NCBI GenBank assembly: GCA_017461945.1
Contig: JAFTSB010000041.1
Location: 1-57,735, forward strand
Length of the DNA: 57,735 bases
Direction of reading: 5' to 3'
Source of the DNA: Clostridia bacterium
GTDB taxonomy: Bacteria > Bacillota > Clostridia > Oscillospirales > CAG-272
The stretch's first letter is position 1, and each line of letters begins with the position of its first letter. A program made the position numbers and the translations under genes. Of the stretch, positions 40,102-48,656 are shown piece by piece. The notes under the pieces were generated by a model. That model made no database searches. It was not told the origin of the DNA and saw nothing but the letters and a program-made list of their open reading frames with translations.

Positions 40102-41775
40102 TTACTGCTTATCCTCTTCCTCAGCGGCAGCCTCGGCAGGAGCTTCTTCAGCAGTCTCGTCGATAACCTCGACCTCGCCCTCAGCAGAGACGTCGTCGGC
40201 AGCGACGGGCTTATTCTTCTTCTTGATCACAATGATCACAACCACAACGATGGCACCAACCACCAGAACACCACCAACGATGATCAGGATCAGAGCCCAT
40301 ACAGGCAGACCCTTCTTGGTGTTATTCTTAACGGGCTTGCGGTCCTTGTTTCTTTCTTCCAGCTCGGCACGGTCAACAAAGCCCTCGGAATAGTCCTTCT
40401 GGTTCTCCTGGTTGTCCTCAACCTCATCGGGCTTCTGAACGGTTACGCTCAGCCAAGCGGAAACACCGGCGGTCTGCCAGGTGCTTTCGCCACCCTGCAG
40501 AAGCTTGCCATCCGTACCCTTGATAACGGGGTTGGCCTTGGTGTCGAATACGCCTTCGTTAAACTTCTTATCGTTACGGTCAACCCAGTCATAAACCAGG
40601 CCAGCCATCTTGGCATTGTAGTAATCCATTACAGCCACGTTAGCATCAGCCGCATTAGCAGCAACTGCTTCGGCATAAATTCTTGCCTCAAGGCTAGCAA
40701 GACCGTGAGCCACAGTGATGGCACCCTCAACCTTGCTGGCACCAACGGGATCTACGTAGTTCCACTGCCATGCGGGCATGGTACCGGGCGAGGGAGCCTC
40801 GGTATAAGCAACAACGGCAGTTTCCATATAGCTCTTAACGTAACCGGCAGCTACGTAATCGTCATAGAACTCAGTCTCGCCAGCAACCTTTCTGTTCTCG
40901 TTGAGCAGTTCGGGCTTTGCGTTAGCGGGAACGTAGTAAGCAGCGAAGTTGTCCATAGACTCGTTGGTCAGAATACCAACGGGAGTATTGACACACCACT
41001 CGGCCATGCACTCTACTCTGGGGTCGAGCTGTGCCTGATTCTGACCGGGAGTGGTAACAGCATTGTTATCAAGGTTCCAATCGTTGGGAACAATGGCGTA
41101 CATCCAGTCAGCATTGAGAGACATATGAGTAGAAGCAATGCCGCCGGCGGTGTTGCCGCCCTTGCCGCAAACAGCCAGAACCAAAGCCTCATCGGGAACA
41201 TTGTAGTAGTTGCGGAAGTAAGTAAAGGGAATATCGGTTGCGGTGGGAGCGATGGTGGGGCCAACCTTACCGGCAATCTTGTCGGTATCGCCAGTCCAGA
41301 ACCAGATCACAGCAAACTGGCCGGGCTTGAGCAATGCAGAAGAGGGGTTGTAGCACTGGTACTCTTTTGCATTTGCAGGTGCCTCAGCGGTGTAGATGTC
41401 ACCGCCAGTCAGTTTGATCATGTTGGTGAACTTGCCGGGATTAGCACCGGTCTTTCTGAAACCGCTGCTCTTGGTGCCGGCGATGGCGTAATCATAGAGG
41501 TTGACCTCGGTTTCGCCTGCGTTGTAGATCTCAATGTAGTCAAAGGCATCAGGAGAAGTCCAGACAGCGGCGTCGGTACCGGAGATCTTGTCGTCGAAAT
41601 CGGTATGACCGGTCTTGGAGTTTTGGAGCATCTCGGTGATGATCAGGGTGGGTCTTTGATCGGCAGTGGAATTGTCGAAAGCAGACTTGGCAACATCCTC
41701 TGCAGAAGCAGGGAGAACGGCCACAACACCCACAAGCATCATAACAGCCAAAATGGCAGCAAGAAATTTGCGCAT
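40102..41775 (-). CDS. exported membrane-anchored protein with lamin-tail domain
   Basis: 557 residues from ATG 41775 (AAAAGGAAGG upstream). Signal peptide (FLAAILAVMMLVGVVAVLPA) followed by a lamin-tail-domain pattern: PTLIITEMLQNS, DYIEIYNAGETEVNLYDYAI and ALLKPGQFAVIWFW. The C-terminus has one membrane helix (about residues 490-520), then a basic stop and an acidic cytoplasmic tail (EVIDETAEEAPAEAAAEEE). The protein is therefore displayed outside the cell but anchored. LTD domains occur in bacterial surface proteins and nucleases; no nuclease is visible here. It has a perfect-consensus promoter and probably strong expression. Confidence 0.82.
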   Translation of the reverse strand: MRKFLAAILAVMMLVGVVAVLPASAEDVAKSAFDNSTADQRPTLIITEMLQNSKTGHTDFDDKISGTDAAVWTSPDAFDYIEIYNAGETEVNLYDYAIAGTKSSGFRKTGANPGKFTNMIKLTGGDIYTAEAPANAKEYQCYNPSSALLKPGQFAVIWFWTGDTDKIAGKVGPTIAPTATDIPFTYFRNYYNVPDEALVLAVCGKGGNTAGGIASTHMSLNADWMYAIVPNDWNLDNNAVTTPGQNQAQLDPRVECMAEWCVNTPVGILTNESMDNFAAYYVPANAKPELLNENRKVAGETEFYDDYVAAGYVKSYMETAVVAYTEAPSPGTMPAWQWNYVDPVGASKVEGAITVAHGLASLEARIYAEAVAANAADANVAVMDYYNAKMAGLVYDWVDRNDKKFNEGVFDTKANPVIKGTDGKLLQGGESTWQTAGVSAWLSVTVQKPDEVEDNQENQKDYSEGFVDRAELEERNKDRKPVKNNTKKGLPVWALILIIVGGVLVVGAIVVVVIIVIKKKNKPVAADDVSAEGEVEVIDETAEEAPAEAAAEEEDKQ

Positions 41776-41809
41776 GGTTAGCACCTTCCTTTTTTCATAT
41801 TGTGTCATC

Positions 41810-41838
41810 ATTATAATATAACTTCTGCCGTTTGTCAA
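41810..41838 (-). promoter_or_regulatory. consensus sigma-A promoter of the lamin-tail protein
   Basis: Minus strand: TTGACA (41838-41833), 17-base spacer, TATAAT (41815-41810), a full match. Confidence 0.92.
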
Positions 41839-42039
41839 TAAGTTTTTCAAAAAATGCCCTTTCCATTTGTGTAAATTATGCAAAATTACGGTTTGCACGC
41901 CGGTTTCTTTACAGTTTTGCAATAAACAGAGCGCTTTTTGCGCCGTTACGGGTTACGGAGCTCTTTGTCAAACTCGTCCAAAGGTGACGGCTCCGCGCGC
42001 GCGAAATATATTAAAGGAGGAAAAATTCGCCAAAGGGGC

Positions 42040-42068
42040 TTGCATTGCCACGGCTTTTATGTTACAAT
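42040..42068 (+). promoter_or_regulatory. sigma-A promoter of the Ldh-family gene
   Basis: TTGCAT (42040-42045), 17-base spacer, TACAAT (42063-42068) with TTTATGT before it (extended -10). The 170 bases further upstream to 41870 hold GC-rich palindromes (CGCGCGCGCG near 41995) and an orphan AAAGGAGG at 42013 without a start codon. Confidence 0.75.
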
Positions 42069-42131
42069 AAATCTGCATGGGGCCTTTGGAACAAGCTCCA
42101 AAATAAAAATCAGAACGGAAGGTATCAAGCA

Positions 42132-43244
42132 ATGGCAAAGACCAGTATCGTTGATTGGAAAACAATCACCAACTTCGTTGTCGACTCCTTCGTCGGCTAC
42201 GGCATTCCTCGCGAGGATGCTATCATCTGTGCAGACGTCCTGCTCGAGAGCGACAAGCGCGGCATCGAGTCTCACGGTTGCAACCGCTTTAAGCCCATCT
42301 ATCTGGACCGCATCGAGGCCGGCATCCAGAACCCCGTCACCAACTTTGAGATCATCAAGGAAACCGAAACCACCGCTGTGGTAGACGGTCACGACGGCAT
42401 GGGCCAGGTCATCGGCTACAAGTCCATGAAGATGGCCATCGAGAAGGCTAAGAAGTACGGCATGGGCATGGTCGTTGTCCGCAACTCCTGCCACTACGGT
42501 ATTGCAGGCTACTACACCTCTATGGCCACCAAGGCCGGCTGCATTGGTCTGACCGGCACCAATGCCCGCCCCACCGTTGCCCCCACCTTTGGTGTTGAGG
42601 GTATGTTTGGTACCAACCCCCTGACGCTGGGCGTTCCCACCGACGAGGCTTTTGACTTTAACTTTGACGCCGCTACCTCCACCTACCAGAACGGCAAGCT
42701 GGAGTACTATCAGCGTCTTGGCAAGGATGCCCCCAAGGGCGCTCTGGTTGCCACCGACGGCAACGCTTATGAGGGTCTGGCAGGCGACGCTCTGAAGGCT
42801 ATGGCTCGCGGCGAGGCTGCTCTTTGCACCCTCGGCGGCCCCGGCGAGGAGCTGGCAGGCTACAAGGGCTATGGCTTTGCTATGTTTGTTGAGCTGCTCA
42901 GCGCTGCTCTGCAGGATGGCAGCTACGGCAAGGCTCTGACCGGCAAGGGCGAGAACGGTGAGAAGGTTCCCTTCCATCTGGGTCACTTCTTCATCGCCAT
43001 CGACACCGATCACTTCCTTGGCGAGGATGTTTGCCGCAAGAAGGCCGGCGAGATCATCCGTCAGGTTCGCTCCGCTAAGCGTGCCCCCGGTGCAGAGCGC
43101 ATCTACACCGCAGGCGAGAAGGAGTACGAGATCCGTCTGGCTCGCGAGGCCGGCGTTCCGATCAACGAGTCTGTACAGGCTGAGATCTGTGCCGTTCGCG
43201 ACAAGCTGGGCCTGACCCAGTACAAGTTCCCCTGGGAGAACTGA
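42132..43244 (+). CDS. Ldh family NAD(P)-dependent oxidoreductase (malate/L-lactate/ureidoglycolate type)
   Basis: 370 residues from ATG 42132 (GGAAGG upstream), the typical length of the Ldh_2 family, which is unrelated to classical lactate dehydrogenase. It has the family hallmarks ESDKRGIESHGCNRF (Arg/His of the catalytic neighbourhood), VVVRNSCHYGIAGYYTSMAT and IGLTGTNARPTVAP, and GYKGYGFAMFVELLSAAL near the C-terminus. Members reduce 2-oxoacids such as malate, 2,3-diketo-L-gulonate or sulfolactate. The codon choice (high in C-ending codons) suggests a highly expressed enzyme. It ends at a strong terminator. Confidence 0.92.
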   Translation: MAKTSIVDWKTITNFVVDSFVGYGIPREDAIICADVLLESDKRGIESHGCNRFKPIYLDRIEAGIQNPVTNFEIIKETETTAVVDGHDGMGQVIGYKSMKMAIEKAKKYGMGMVVVRNSCHYGIAGYYTSMATKAGCIGLTGTNARPTVAPTFGVEGMFGTNPLTLGVPTDEAFDFNFDAATSTYQNGKLEYYQRLGKDAPKGALVATDGNAYEGLAGDALKAMARGEAALCTLGGPGEELAGYKGYGFAMFVELLSAALQDGSYGKALTGKGENGEKVPFHLGHFFIAIDTDHFLGEDVCRKKAGEIIRQVRSAKRAPGAERIYTAGEKEYEIRLAREAGVPINESVQAEICAVRDKLGLTQYKFPWEN

Positions 43245-43254
43245 TTGCGTTAAT

Positions 43255-43286
43255 AAAAGCCACCCCGATGCATCGGGGTGGCTTTT
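43255..43286. terminator. bidirectional intrinsic terminator
   Basis: AAAAGCCACCCCGATG-CATCGGGGTGGCTTTT with T run, between convergent Ldh and SPOCS-LysM genes. Confidence 0.93.
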
Positions 43287-43318
43287 TTGTTGCAAAAACG
43301 CGACAACGGTGTGGCATT

Positions 43319-44881
43319 TTAAGGAATCAGCAGGTATCGCACCCCCGCAAGTGACCCAGGGGCACCGGGGGCATCTGGGCTGATGCCGTTGGCATCGGCT
43401 ACGGCATCGGGGGCAACGCCATAGCGCTTAGCTACTGCCCATAGGGTATCCTCACCCGTGGGATAGCACAGCTCCAGATCGGCGCGCGCGGCAGCCTCGG
43501 TTGGTGTCAGTGCAGCCTCCTGCAGCATACGGACGCGATCGGTACGCGTGCCGCGCAATGCCAGCTGCACCTCGGCATCCATATGCAGGGCAGCACCGTC
43601 GCGAGTCAGATCGGCGTGACATTCGGGCACGGTGGCGGTCAGCTCCACCTGGTCGCAGGGCTCCTCCAGTACCGTGCGGAAGGGGGCCGTCGCCTCGCAC
43701 ACGCCATATTCCCCGGCCAAACGGTACAGCACATGGCAGCGAAGCTCTCCGGCAAGAAGGGTTTTTCCACCCTCGTCGCTCTTTTCGCGGATCTCCGCCT
43801 CCCCAAGGCGCAGCAATAGCTCGCATCCGTTGGGCAAACCGACCTCGGCCAAGGGGCGCTCGGCCGAAACGTGCAAGCTGCGGTTATCACAGATCACGGG
43901 GCGCCACAGCTCCTCCTCCACCTGCTGGCACCGTGCCGTTGCGCCGGGAGAAAACAGATCCTTGCACACAATAGCCTGCTCCTCGGTCTGCCCCTCGGGG
44001 CAAAGGAACACCTCGACCTCCAGATCCAGCGTCTCCTCACTCACATCCGCACGGATCGCTCCCACCGTGCCCTGCACTCTGCCCTCAGCATCGGTGTGCA
44101 TCCCCTCGACGGTCAGCTCCTTTTCAAAGGGAATACGATGAGTCAGCATCACGGGAGCAGGGTCCGTTTCTCCGGTGTTTTCCCGGCACAAGAGCAGGGT
44201 AATCACCGCCTGCCCACGGCACAAAATGCCTTCGGTTTTGCACACCGTTTCATCAAAAAACACGCAACCGTGTGCAAAAATCAAGCGCAGGTCGCCTTTT
44301 TCGGCCGTCTCCTCGGACGGATGAACCGTCAACGTATCCCGCAGGGTCAGCTGCTCGGTCTCTCCCACCAACAAACGGCCGCAATCCGCCGCTTCACACA
44401 GCCGAAAAGCCTTTTCCCGTGCTTCCACGGGCCCTGTCACGCGGGGGGCGATCTGCTTGGTGCCCCACGCCCCGGTGTGAACGTGAGCGCGACACCGCAC
44501 CGACAGCTTGCGTGGAGCCACTACGCGACTGATCACGGCATCCGGCACCACCTGGGCAGTAAGGCAAACCCCTTCGTTCACATCAAAATCGGCCGGCAGC
44601 TCCAGTGGCGTGGCAAGCGCATAGCTTTCCTCATGCTCGGCACCGTACAATGCCCCATCGGGCCCCACGTATAAGATGTGGTAATGAACCGTACCCGACA
44701 GCTCGGCTCGGCCACCGCCGATGAATTTACTGGGGGGCAGGATCACGGGTCTGACCCACAGCAAGCGGCTGATCTCGCTGCGGTAATCGGGGAGCGTGAT
44801 CTCACAGGTCAGCTCCAAGGGCTGTGTTTTATGAAGCAGCGCGGACTGCACCCTTTCGTTTTGCTCTGCATTGCGTTCCAT
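43319..44881 (-). CDS. SPOCS (DUF3794)-LysM spore-envelope protein
   Basis: 520 residues from ATG 44881 (AAAGGAG upstream). Several SPOCS-like (DUF3794) modules are seen: PDYRSEISRLLWVRPVILPP followed by GTVHYHILYVGPDG, a middle module with HRIPFEKELTVEG, and a third with LLAGELRCHVLYRL. The C-terminus is a LysM domain (YPTGEDTLWAVAKRYGVAPD) that binds peptidoglycan. This architecture occurs in spore coat/cortex proteins of Clostridia, deposited by the mother cell. The sigma-E-like promoter at 44911-44939 supports that timing. Confidence 0.9.
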   Translation of the reverse strand: MERNAEQNERVQSALLHKTQPLELTCEITLPDYRSEISRLLWVRPVILPPSKFIGGGRAELSGTVHYHILYVGPDGALYGAEHEESYALATPLELPADFDVNEGVCLTAQVVPDAVISRVVAPRKLSVRCRAHVHTGAWGTKQIAPRVTGPVEAREKAFRLCEAADCGRLLVGETEQLTLRDTLTVHPSEETAEKGDLRLIFAHGCVFFDETVCKTEGILCRGQAVITLLLCRENTGETDPAPVMLTHRIPFEKELTVEGMHTDAEGRVQGTVGAIRADVSEETLDLEVEVFLCPEGQTEEQAIVCKDLFSPGATARCQQVEEELWRPVICDNRSLHVSAERPLAEVGLPNGCELLLRLGEAEIREKSDEGGKTLLAGELRCHVLYRLAGEYGVCEATAPFRTVLEEPCDQVELTATVPECHADLTRDGAALHMDAEVQLALRGTRTDRVRMLQEAALTPTEAAARADLELCYPTGEDTLWAVAKRYGVAPDAVADANGISPDAPGAPGSLAGVRYLLIP

Positions 44882-44910
44882 ATGCGATCTCCTTTGCAAG
44901 GTTTTGGTCT

Positions 44911-44939
44911 ACTGTATGCAAGACACCGCTCAAATATGA
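44911..44939 (-). promoter_or_regulatory. sigma-E (mother-cell) promoter of the SPOCS-LysM gene
   Basis: Minus strand: TCATATT (44939-44933), 14-base spacer, CATACAGT (44918-44911). This closely fits the Bacillus subtilis sigma-E consensus (kmATATT, 14 bases, CATACAnT). No sigma-A-like pair is visible in this gap. Confidence 0.75.
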
Positions 44940-44984
44940 AAAACCCCGAAACGTATCGTTTTTTTCGACACGTATCGGGGTTTT
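44940..44984 (-). terminator. intrinsic terminator of the GH115-like gene
   Basis: AAAACCCCGA / TCGGGGTTTT with inner ACGT pairing and T residues on the minus-strand side. It directly abuts the sigma-E -35 of the next gene. Confidence 0.82.
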
Positions 44985-44986
44985 CA

Positions 44987-46882
44987 TCAATAAATATCCT
45001 TTTCCGTCAGCTGGATCAACAGCGAAACACCAATCTTGCGCTCACCGTTGTACCATCCCTGCCACGGGCCGCGCTCGGCCACGCGCCGCAGCTCCAGAAT
45101 CTCGTGCAGGGGCGCGGCGATCTTCTTTTTCTCGTCGGGGGTGCCCCCCTTCCAGCCCTGCAAAAAGCCGATCAGCCAACGGGTCATCCGCAGCATATAT
45201 TCGGCCTGTAGCAGATAGAATATTTCAAAGTACTCGCGCGAAGACGAGGGAAGGCGATCCTTCAGTACCTTCCATTCCTCGCACAAAGCTGAGAAACGCC
45301 GTTCGCTTTCAACAAAGCGGTCTATATAGCCAATCTCGGGGCGGTCGCTTCCACGGGCCAAATAGCGTGCAACGGTGCGCAAAACACCGTCGTTGGCCAC
45401 ACAGTTTTTGAAGTGCAGTTGGCCGTAATGACGATAGTAAAAGCCATGCCGCTGACAAAATGCGCGCAAAGCCTCCTCGCCAAGGTCGGCAAAGGCATCA
45501 AAATAGCGTTGCGCCTGCACCTGCATCTCGCCACCTGCTTTTCCAAATACAAAGGCATATCGTTGGCTCAGATATTCTTCCAATTGAAAGCATGCAGGAG
45601 CCCAGACCAGTGCGGCGTTCATATGGGCTCCGCGGTGAAGCTCGCGCAGGTTGGCCACGTTGAGAATGGAATAATACAGCGAGCCCAACTCTTTTGCGGC
45701 GCGGTAGGCGGCCTCCATTTTTTGAGGCGTGCAGGCCTCGGCAAGGTGGGGGCCCTCGGTCCAGTAGCCCACGTGATAATACACGCCGTAGGTACGCCCG
45801 GGCAAACGCTCGGTGGTGAAAAAGTCCTGCCCAAACATCTGATTGATGCCGATATCACTAAAAATCACGGTAGATCCTTCGGGGGTCCTCAGATATCCCT
45901 TGCCGTAAAGCTCCGCGCCCTCTAACCAAAGGGTTACGGTAGAATAAAAATCCTCATTGCCCAACACCTCGCGCACAATATCGTACTGCGTTTGAATGGC
46001 ATCGGTAATAATGGCCCCACGGGCAGCTTCATTCATCGGAATGGTGCTGTCGCTTTTCCAAACGGCGCGATCGGCCTTGCCGCGCAGACCCAGCTGCCAG
46101 ATCACGTGGGTGCGATATTTCGCCCACCGTTTGGCGTATTCGCGCCATATTTCCTCCATTTTGGTGCGATTGCCAAGAAAGGAAACGTTTTCCTCCAGTC
46201 CCTGCCCCTTCATATATTTCGCCGCCGAAAACCACGAAACGCCAAGAGGCTCGACATGATGCTGCGAGATGTACAGGCCCCGGCGCGTTACCGCCCGAAC
46301 CAGCTGCTCCTCGGCCGGATTCATAATATCCACAAAGGACGAAGGGATCAGCAAATTGATCTTGCAGCGCAGAGCGCTTTCAATGACCATTTCCAGCACG
46401 TCGGGGTGCATCACATGGTCGTAAAAGGGATAGTCAATATCGCGGTTGCCGCCACCGGCTTTGAAATCGGTGAGCAGATCCTCGTCGTTGAGAAACCAAC
46501 CGCGAAAGCGCGTTTCCCCAGGGGCATCGGTATAGGAAGTATCGGGCAGATCCTTTTGATCAAAGGGGGCCGGAAACAGTCCGCTGACCCGTGTCATAGG
46601 ATCAATACCCAGCAGACGGTATTCAAAATCATAAATGCCGTAAACCGTGCCCAATGTATCAGAGCCGGCAATACGTATCCGGTTTTTATCGACCGTGACC
46701 GCAAAGGATTCGGGAACTCCCTCTCCTGTGGTGAGGATCTCAATAGGGGCGGCAGACAACACCTTTGCTCGCATGCCCAGCAAACGATCCAGGTCGCGCT
46801 CCAGATCACGGACGGCCAATTTCACAGCCGGTGCGACCGCTCCCCTGATGCAAACAGGCGTATGGCGATCCAAACAAAACAT
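44987..46882 (-). CDS. GH115-like glycoside hydrolase (putative)
   Basis: 631 residues from ATG 46882 (AGGGAGGAAAGG upstream). No signal peptide is seen, so it is likely cytoplasmic. The N-terminal ~120 residues form a small alpha/beta domain (AVKLAVRDLERDLDRLLG). The core has FRGWFLNDEDLL, STVTLWLEGAELYGK, VIFSDIGINQMFGQDFF and VYYHVGYWTEGPH, which I match by eye to GH115 alpha-glucuronidases. The catalytic residues cannot be fixed without alignment, and GH67-like or related proteins are alternatives. It would release uronic acid side chains from xylan-type polymers if the assignment holds. Confidence 0.6.
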   Translation of the reverse strand: MFCLDRHTPVCIRGAVAPAVKLAVRDLERDLDRLLGMRAKVLSAAPIEILTTGEGVPESFAVTVDKNRIRIAGSDTLGTVYGIYDFEYRLLGIDPMTRVSGLFPAPFDQKDLPDTSYTDAPGETRFRGWFLNDEDLLTDFKAGGGNRDIDYPFYDHVMHPDVLEMVIESALRCKINLLIPSSFVDIMNPAEEQLVRAVTRRGLYISQHHVEPLGVSWFSAAKYMKGQGLEENVSFLGNRTKMEEIWREYAKRWAKYRTHVIWQLGLRGKADRAVWKSDSTIPMNEAARGAIITDAIQTQYDIVREVLGNEDFYSTVTLWLEGAELYGKGYLRTPEGSTVIFSDIGINQMFGQDFFTTERLPGRTYGVYYHVGYWTEGPHLAEACTPQKMEAAYRAAKELGSLYYSILNVANLRELHRGAHMNAALVWAPACFQLEEYLSQRYAFVFGKAGGEMQVQAQRYFDAFADLGEEALRAFCQRHGFYYRHYGQLHFKNCVANDGVLRTVARYLARGSDRPEIGYIDRFVESERRFSALCEEWKVLKDRLPSSSREYFEIFYLLQAEYMLRMTRWLIGFLQGWKGGTPDEKKKIAAPLHEILELRRVAERGPWQGWYNGERKIGVSLLIQLTEKDIY

Positions 46883-46910
46883 ATCCCTTTCCTCCCTGTG
46901 ATTTTTCTTT

Positions 46911-46939
46911 ATTATATCACAAACAGGTGCGGCACGCAA
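46911..46939 (-). promoter_or_regulatory. sigma-A promoter of the GH115-like gene
   Basis: Minus strand: TTGCGT (46939-46934), 17-base spacer, TATAAT (46916-46911). Confidence 0.78.
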
Positions 46940-46974
46940 CATCCGATACACCAAACGCTGTTCGATGCATGATG

Positions 46975-47697
46975 TCAGGCCGTGGCAAAGGTCAGCTTTG
47001 CCCCATAGAGTGCGTTATTCTCGTCACCCACGATCACATTGTGCCACTCGGCGGTAGTGCCGTAAAACACCACGGTATCCAAAGCGCTGCAGGATGCAAA
47101 CGCCCCTGCGGCAATGCGCTTTACCGAGCGATGCAACGTCAGTTCCCGGGAGCTGCGCGCCGTGGGACAGTACAAAAGGGTGCTGCCGTCAGCCGTATAC
47201 AAAGCGCCGTCCGACTCCAGAAAGGCGGTATTCCCTGCCGCCACCCGTACATAGGCCAGCCGGGGGCAATCGGCAAAGGATGCGGCGGTAAGGCTGACCA
47301 CGGTGGTCGGGATCTCCACCGCTCCCACGATACTACCCGCAAAAGCACCCGGTAAAATTTCGGTGACCCGGTCTCCTGCAGGGCTTTGAGGTGGGATCAA
47401 CACGCAGGCGGCCGTGCAGCTTCCCATACCGGCCAGTGCGCAGGTGCCGTCACCGTTACTGCGAAAATACAGCCCTTCGCTGTAGGTTTTGACGGCCGTG
47501 GTGTTTTCCTCTGTCGCAGCATCGCCCTCCTCGGGCGTGGGAGCGTTCAGCTCGTTCTTGGTGGCATCCGTGCTCTCTTGTCCACTGACATCCTCTTGCT
47601 CGGCGGCAGAGATCTCTGTGCTTTTGCCAAGGATCACGCATCCGCAGATGATCACGCAAAGCAGCAGCAAGCTGCCGGCCATTTTCCAAATTTTCAT
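46975..47697 (-). CDS. leucine-rich-repeat (BspA-type) lipoprotein
   Basis: 240 residues from ATG 47697 (AAGGAGGAG upstream). Signal peptide LLLLCVIICGCV with a lipobox-like Cys, then an acidic Thr/Glu-rich linker, then BspA-like LRR_5 units: VTEILPGAFAGSIVGAVEIP, AASFADCPRLAYVRVAAGN, KRIAAGAFASCSALDTVVFY. Such repeats mediate surface binding in gut and oral bacteria. It ends with EWHNVIVGDENNAL, a common closing motif of these proteins. Upstream of the GH115-like gene, but that gene has its own promoter. Confidence 0.85.
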   Translation of the reverse strand: MKIWKMAGSLLLLCVIICGCVILGKSTEISAAEQEDVSGQESTDATKNELNAPTPEEGDAATEENTTAVKTYSEGLYFRSNGDGTCALAGMGSCTAACVLIPPQSPAGDRVTEILPGAFAGSIVGAVEIPTTVVSLTAASFADCPRLAYVRVAAGNTAFLESDGALYTADGSTLLYCPTARSSRELTLHRSVKRIAAGAFASCSALDTVVFYGTTAEWHNVIVGDENNALYGAKLTFATA

Positions 47698-47732
47698 ATT
47701 TTCTCCTCCTTTTCCCGGTTTGGGGTGTTCCG

Positions 47733-47761
47733 ATACTACCACACGCAAAGCAACCGGTCAA
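47733..47761 (-). promoter_or_regulatory. sigma-A promoter of the LRR lipoprotein
   Basis: Minus strand: TTGACC (47761-47756), 17-base spacer, TAGTAT (47738-47733). The ~180 bases from here to the next promoter carry no recognisable gene or site. Confidence 0.75.
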
Positions 47762-47938
47762 GCCCCAATCGCTCGCCCGAAAACGACGGAGATGCCAAGA
47801 AAGAGCGGTGATTGCCCATTTTTTGGTCGAAGGAAACGGAAGCATCGGGCACAAGGGGTGTTTTTGCGATGAAAACTTGATGGCCGCCATACATTTTCAA
47901 GCAGAGACCTGCATATCCTTGCGGCAAAATTGGCCACC

Positions 47939-47967
47939 TTGACATTCGGATGTTTTTTTGGTATGAT
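47939..47967 (+). promoter_or_regulatory. sigma-A promoter of the SGNH-dus-murI gene string
   Basis: TTGACA (47939-47944), 17-base spacer, TATGAT (47962-47967). Leader of about 40 bases to ATG 48012. Confidence 0.87.
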
Positions 47968-48011
47968 ATAGGGAGCGTACCGGATCAAATCCAAATACAG
48001 AGAGGTAATCC

Positions 48012-48656
48012 ATGAAACTGCTGTTTATCGGCAACAGCCATACATACTATAACTCCATGCCCGAGACCGTGATGCGTTTGCTGGAAGCCAGCGGCCAAAA
48101 GGTACACGTCACGATGCTGACCGAGGGTGGAAAGGGCTTGGGGCACCATGTGGTTTCCCCCGCTGTGGCCTTTAATATCCGCTGTGGAAAATACGATGCC
48201 ATTATCGTGCAGGATAAAGCCACCGGCTTTGACCCCGTGGCCTTTCGCGACGGTGCCAAGGCGCTGAAGGAAATGGCCGACAAGGCCGGCACTCCCTTTT
48301 ATTTATATATGCCCTGGGCTGCACGCGACAACCGCGCCGCACAGCGCCCTATGACCGAGGCTTATCATCAGTTCTGCCGCAACAACGGCTGCTTGTTTGC
48401 CCCTGCCGGCGAGGTCTTTTCCCGCTTGCTGCTGACCGAGGCCCCCGATACCCTTTACCGCGAGGACGGCAACCACGCCACTCCTCTTGGCAGTTACGCT
48501 GCCGCTGTAACCGTATTTTATACCGTGACCGGCCGCAAGCGCATCCTTCATATCGAGGGACTGCAGGATCCCGGCATAGAGCAGGGCTTTGCCCCCGAGC
48601 TTTGCCAACGCATTCATACCGAGGCCTGCCGCATGACGCGACTGTATAACGGATAA
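48012..48656 (+). CDS. SGNH/GDSL-like hydrolase
   Basis: 214 residues. Block I is FIGNSHTYYNSMP (GNSH in place of GDS), which is typical of SGNH proteins of this group, and block V is DGNHATPLGSYAAA (the catalytic Asp/His pair DxxH). No signal peptide, so probably cytoplasmic. It would hydrolyse an ester or acetyl group; substrate unknown. The stop codon shares its last base with the ATG of the dus gene, so the two are translated together. Confidence 0.85.
   Translation: MKLLFIGNSHTYYNSMPETVMRLLEASGQKVHVTMLTEGGKGLGHHVVSPAVAFNIRCGKYDAIIVQDKATGFDPVAFRDGAKALKEMADKAGTPFYLYMPWAARDNRAAQRPMTEAYHQFCRNNGCLFAPAGEVFSRLLLTEAPDTLYREDGNHATPLGSYAAAVTVFYTVTGRKRILHIEGLQDPGIEQGFAPELCQRIHTEACRMTRLYNG

Noticed and set aside
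47736-47994. Small frames in the 250-base gap before the SGNH gene
   Set aside because: They overlap two promoters, have no ribosome binding sites and no motifs.
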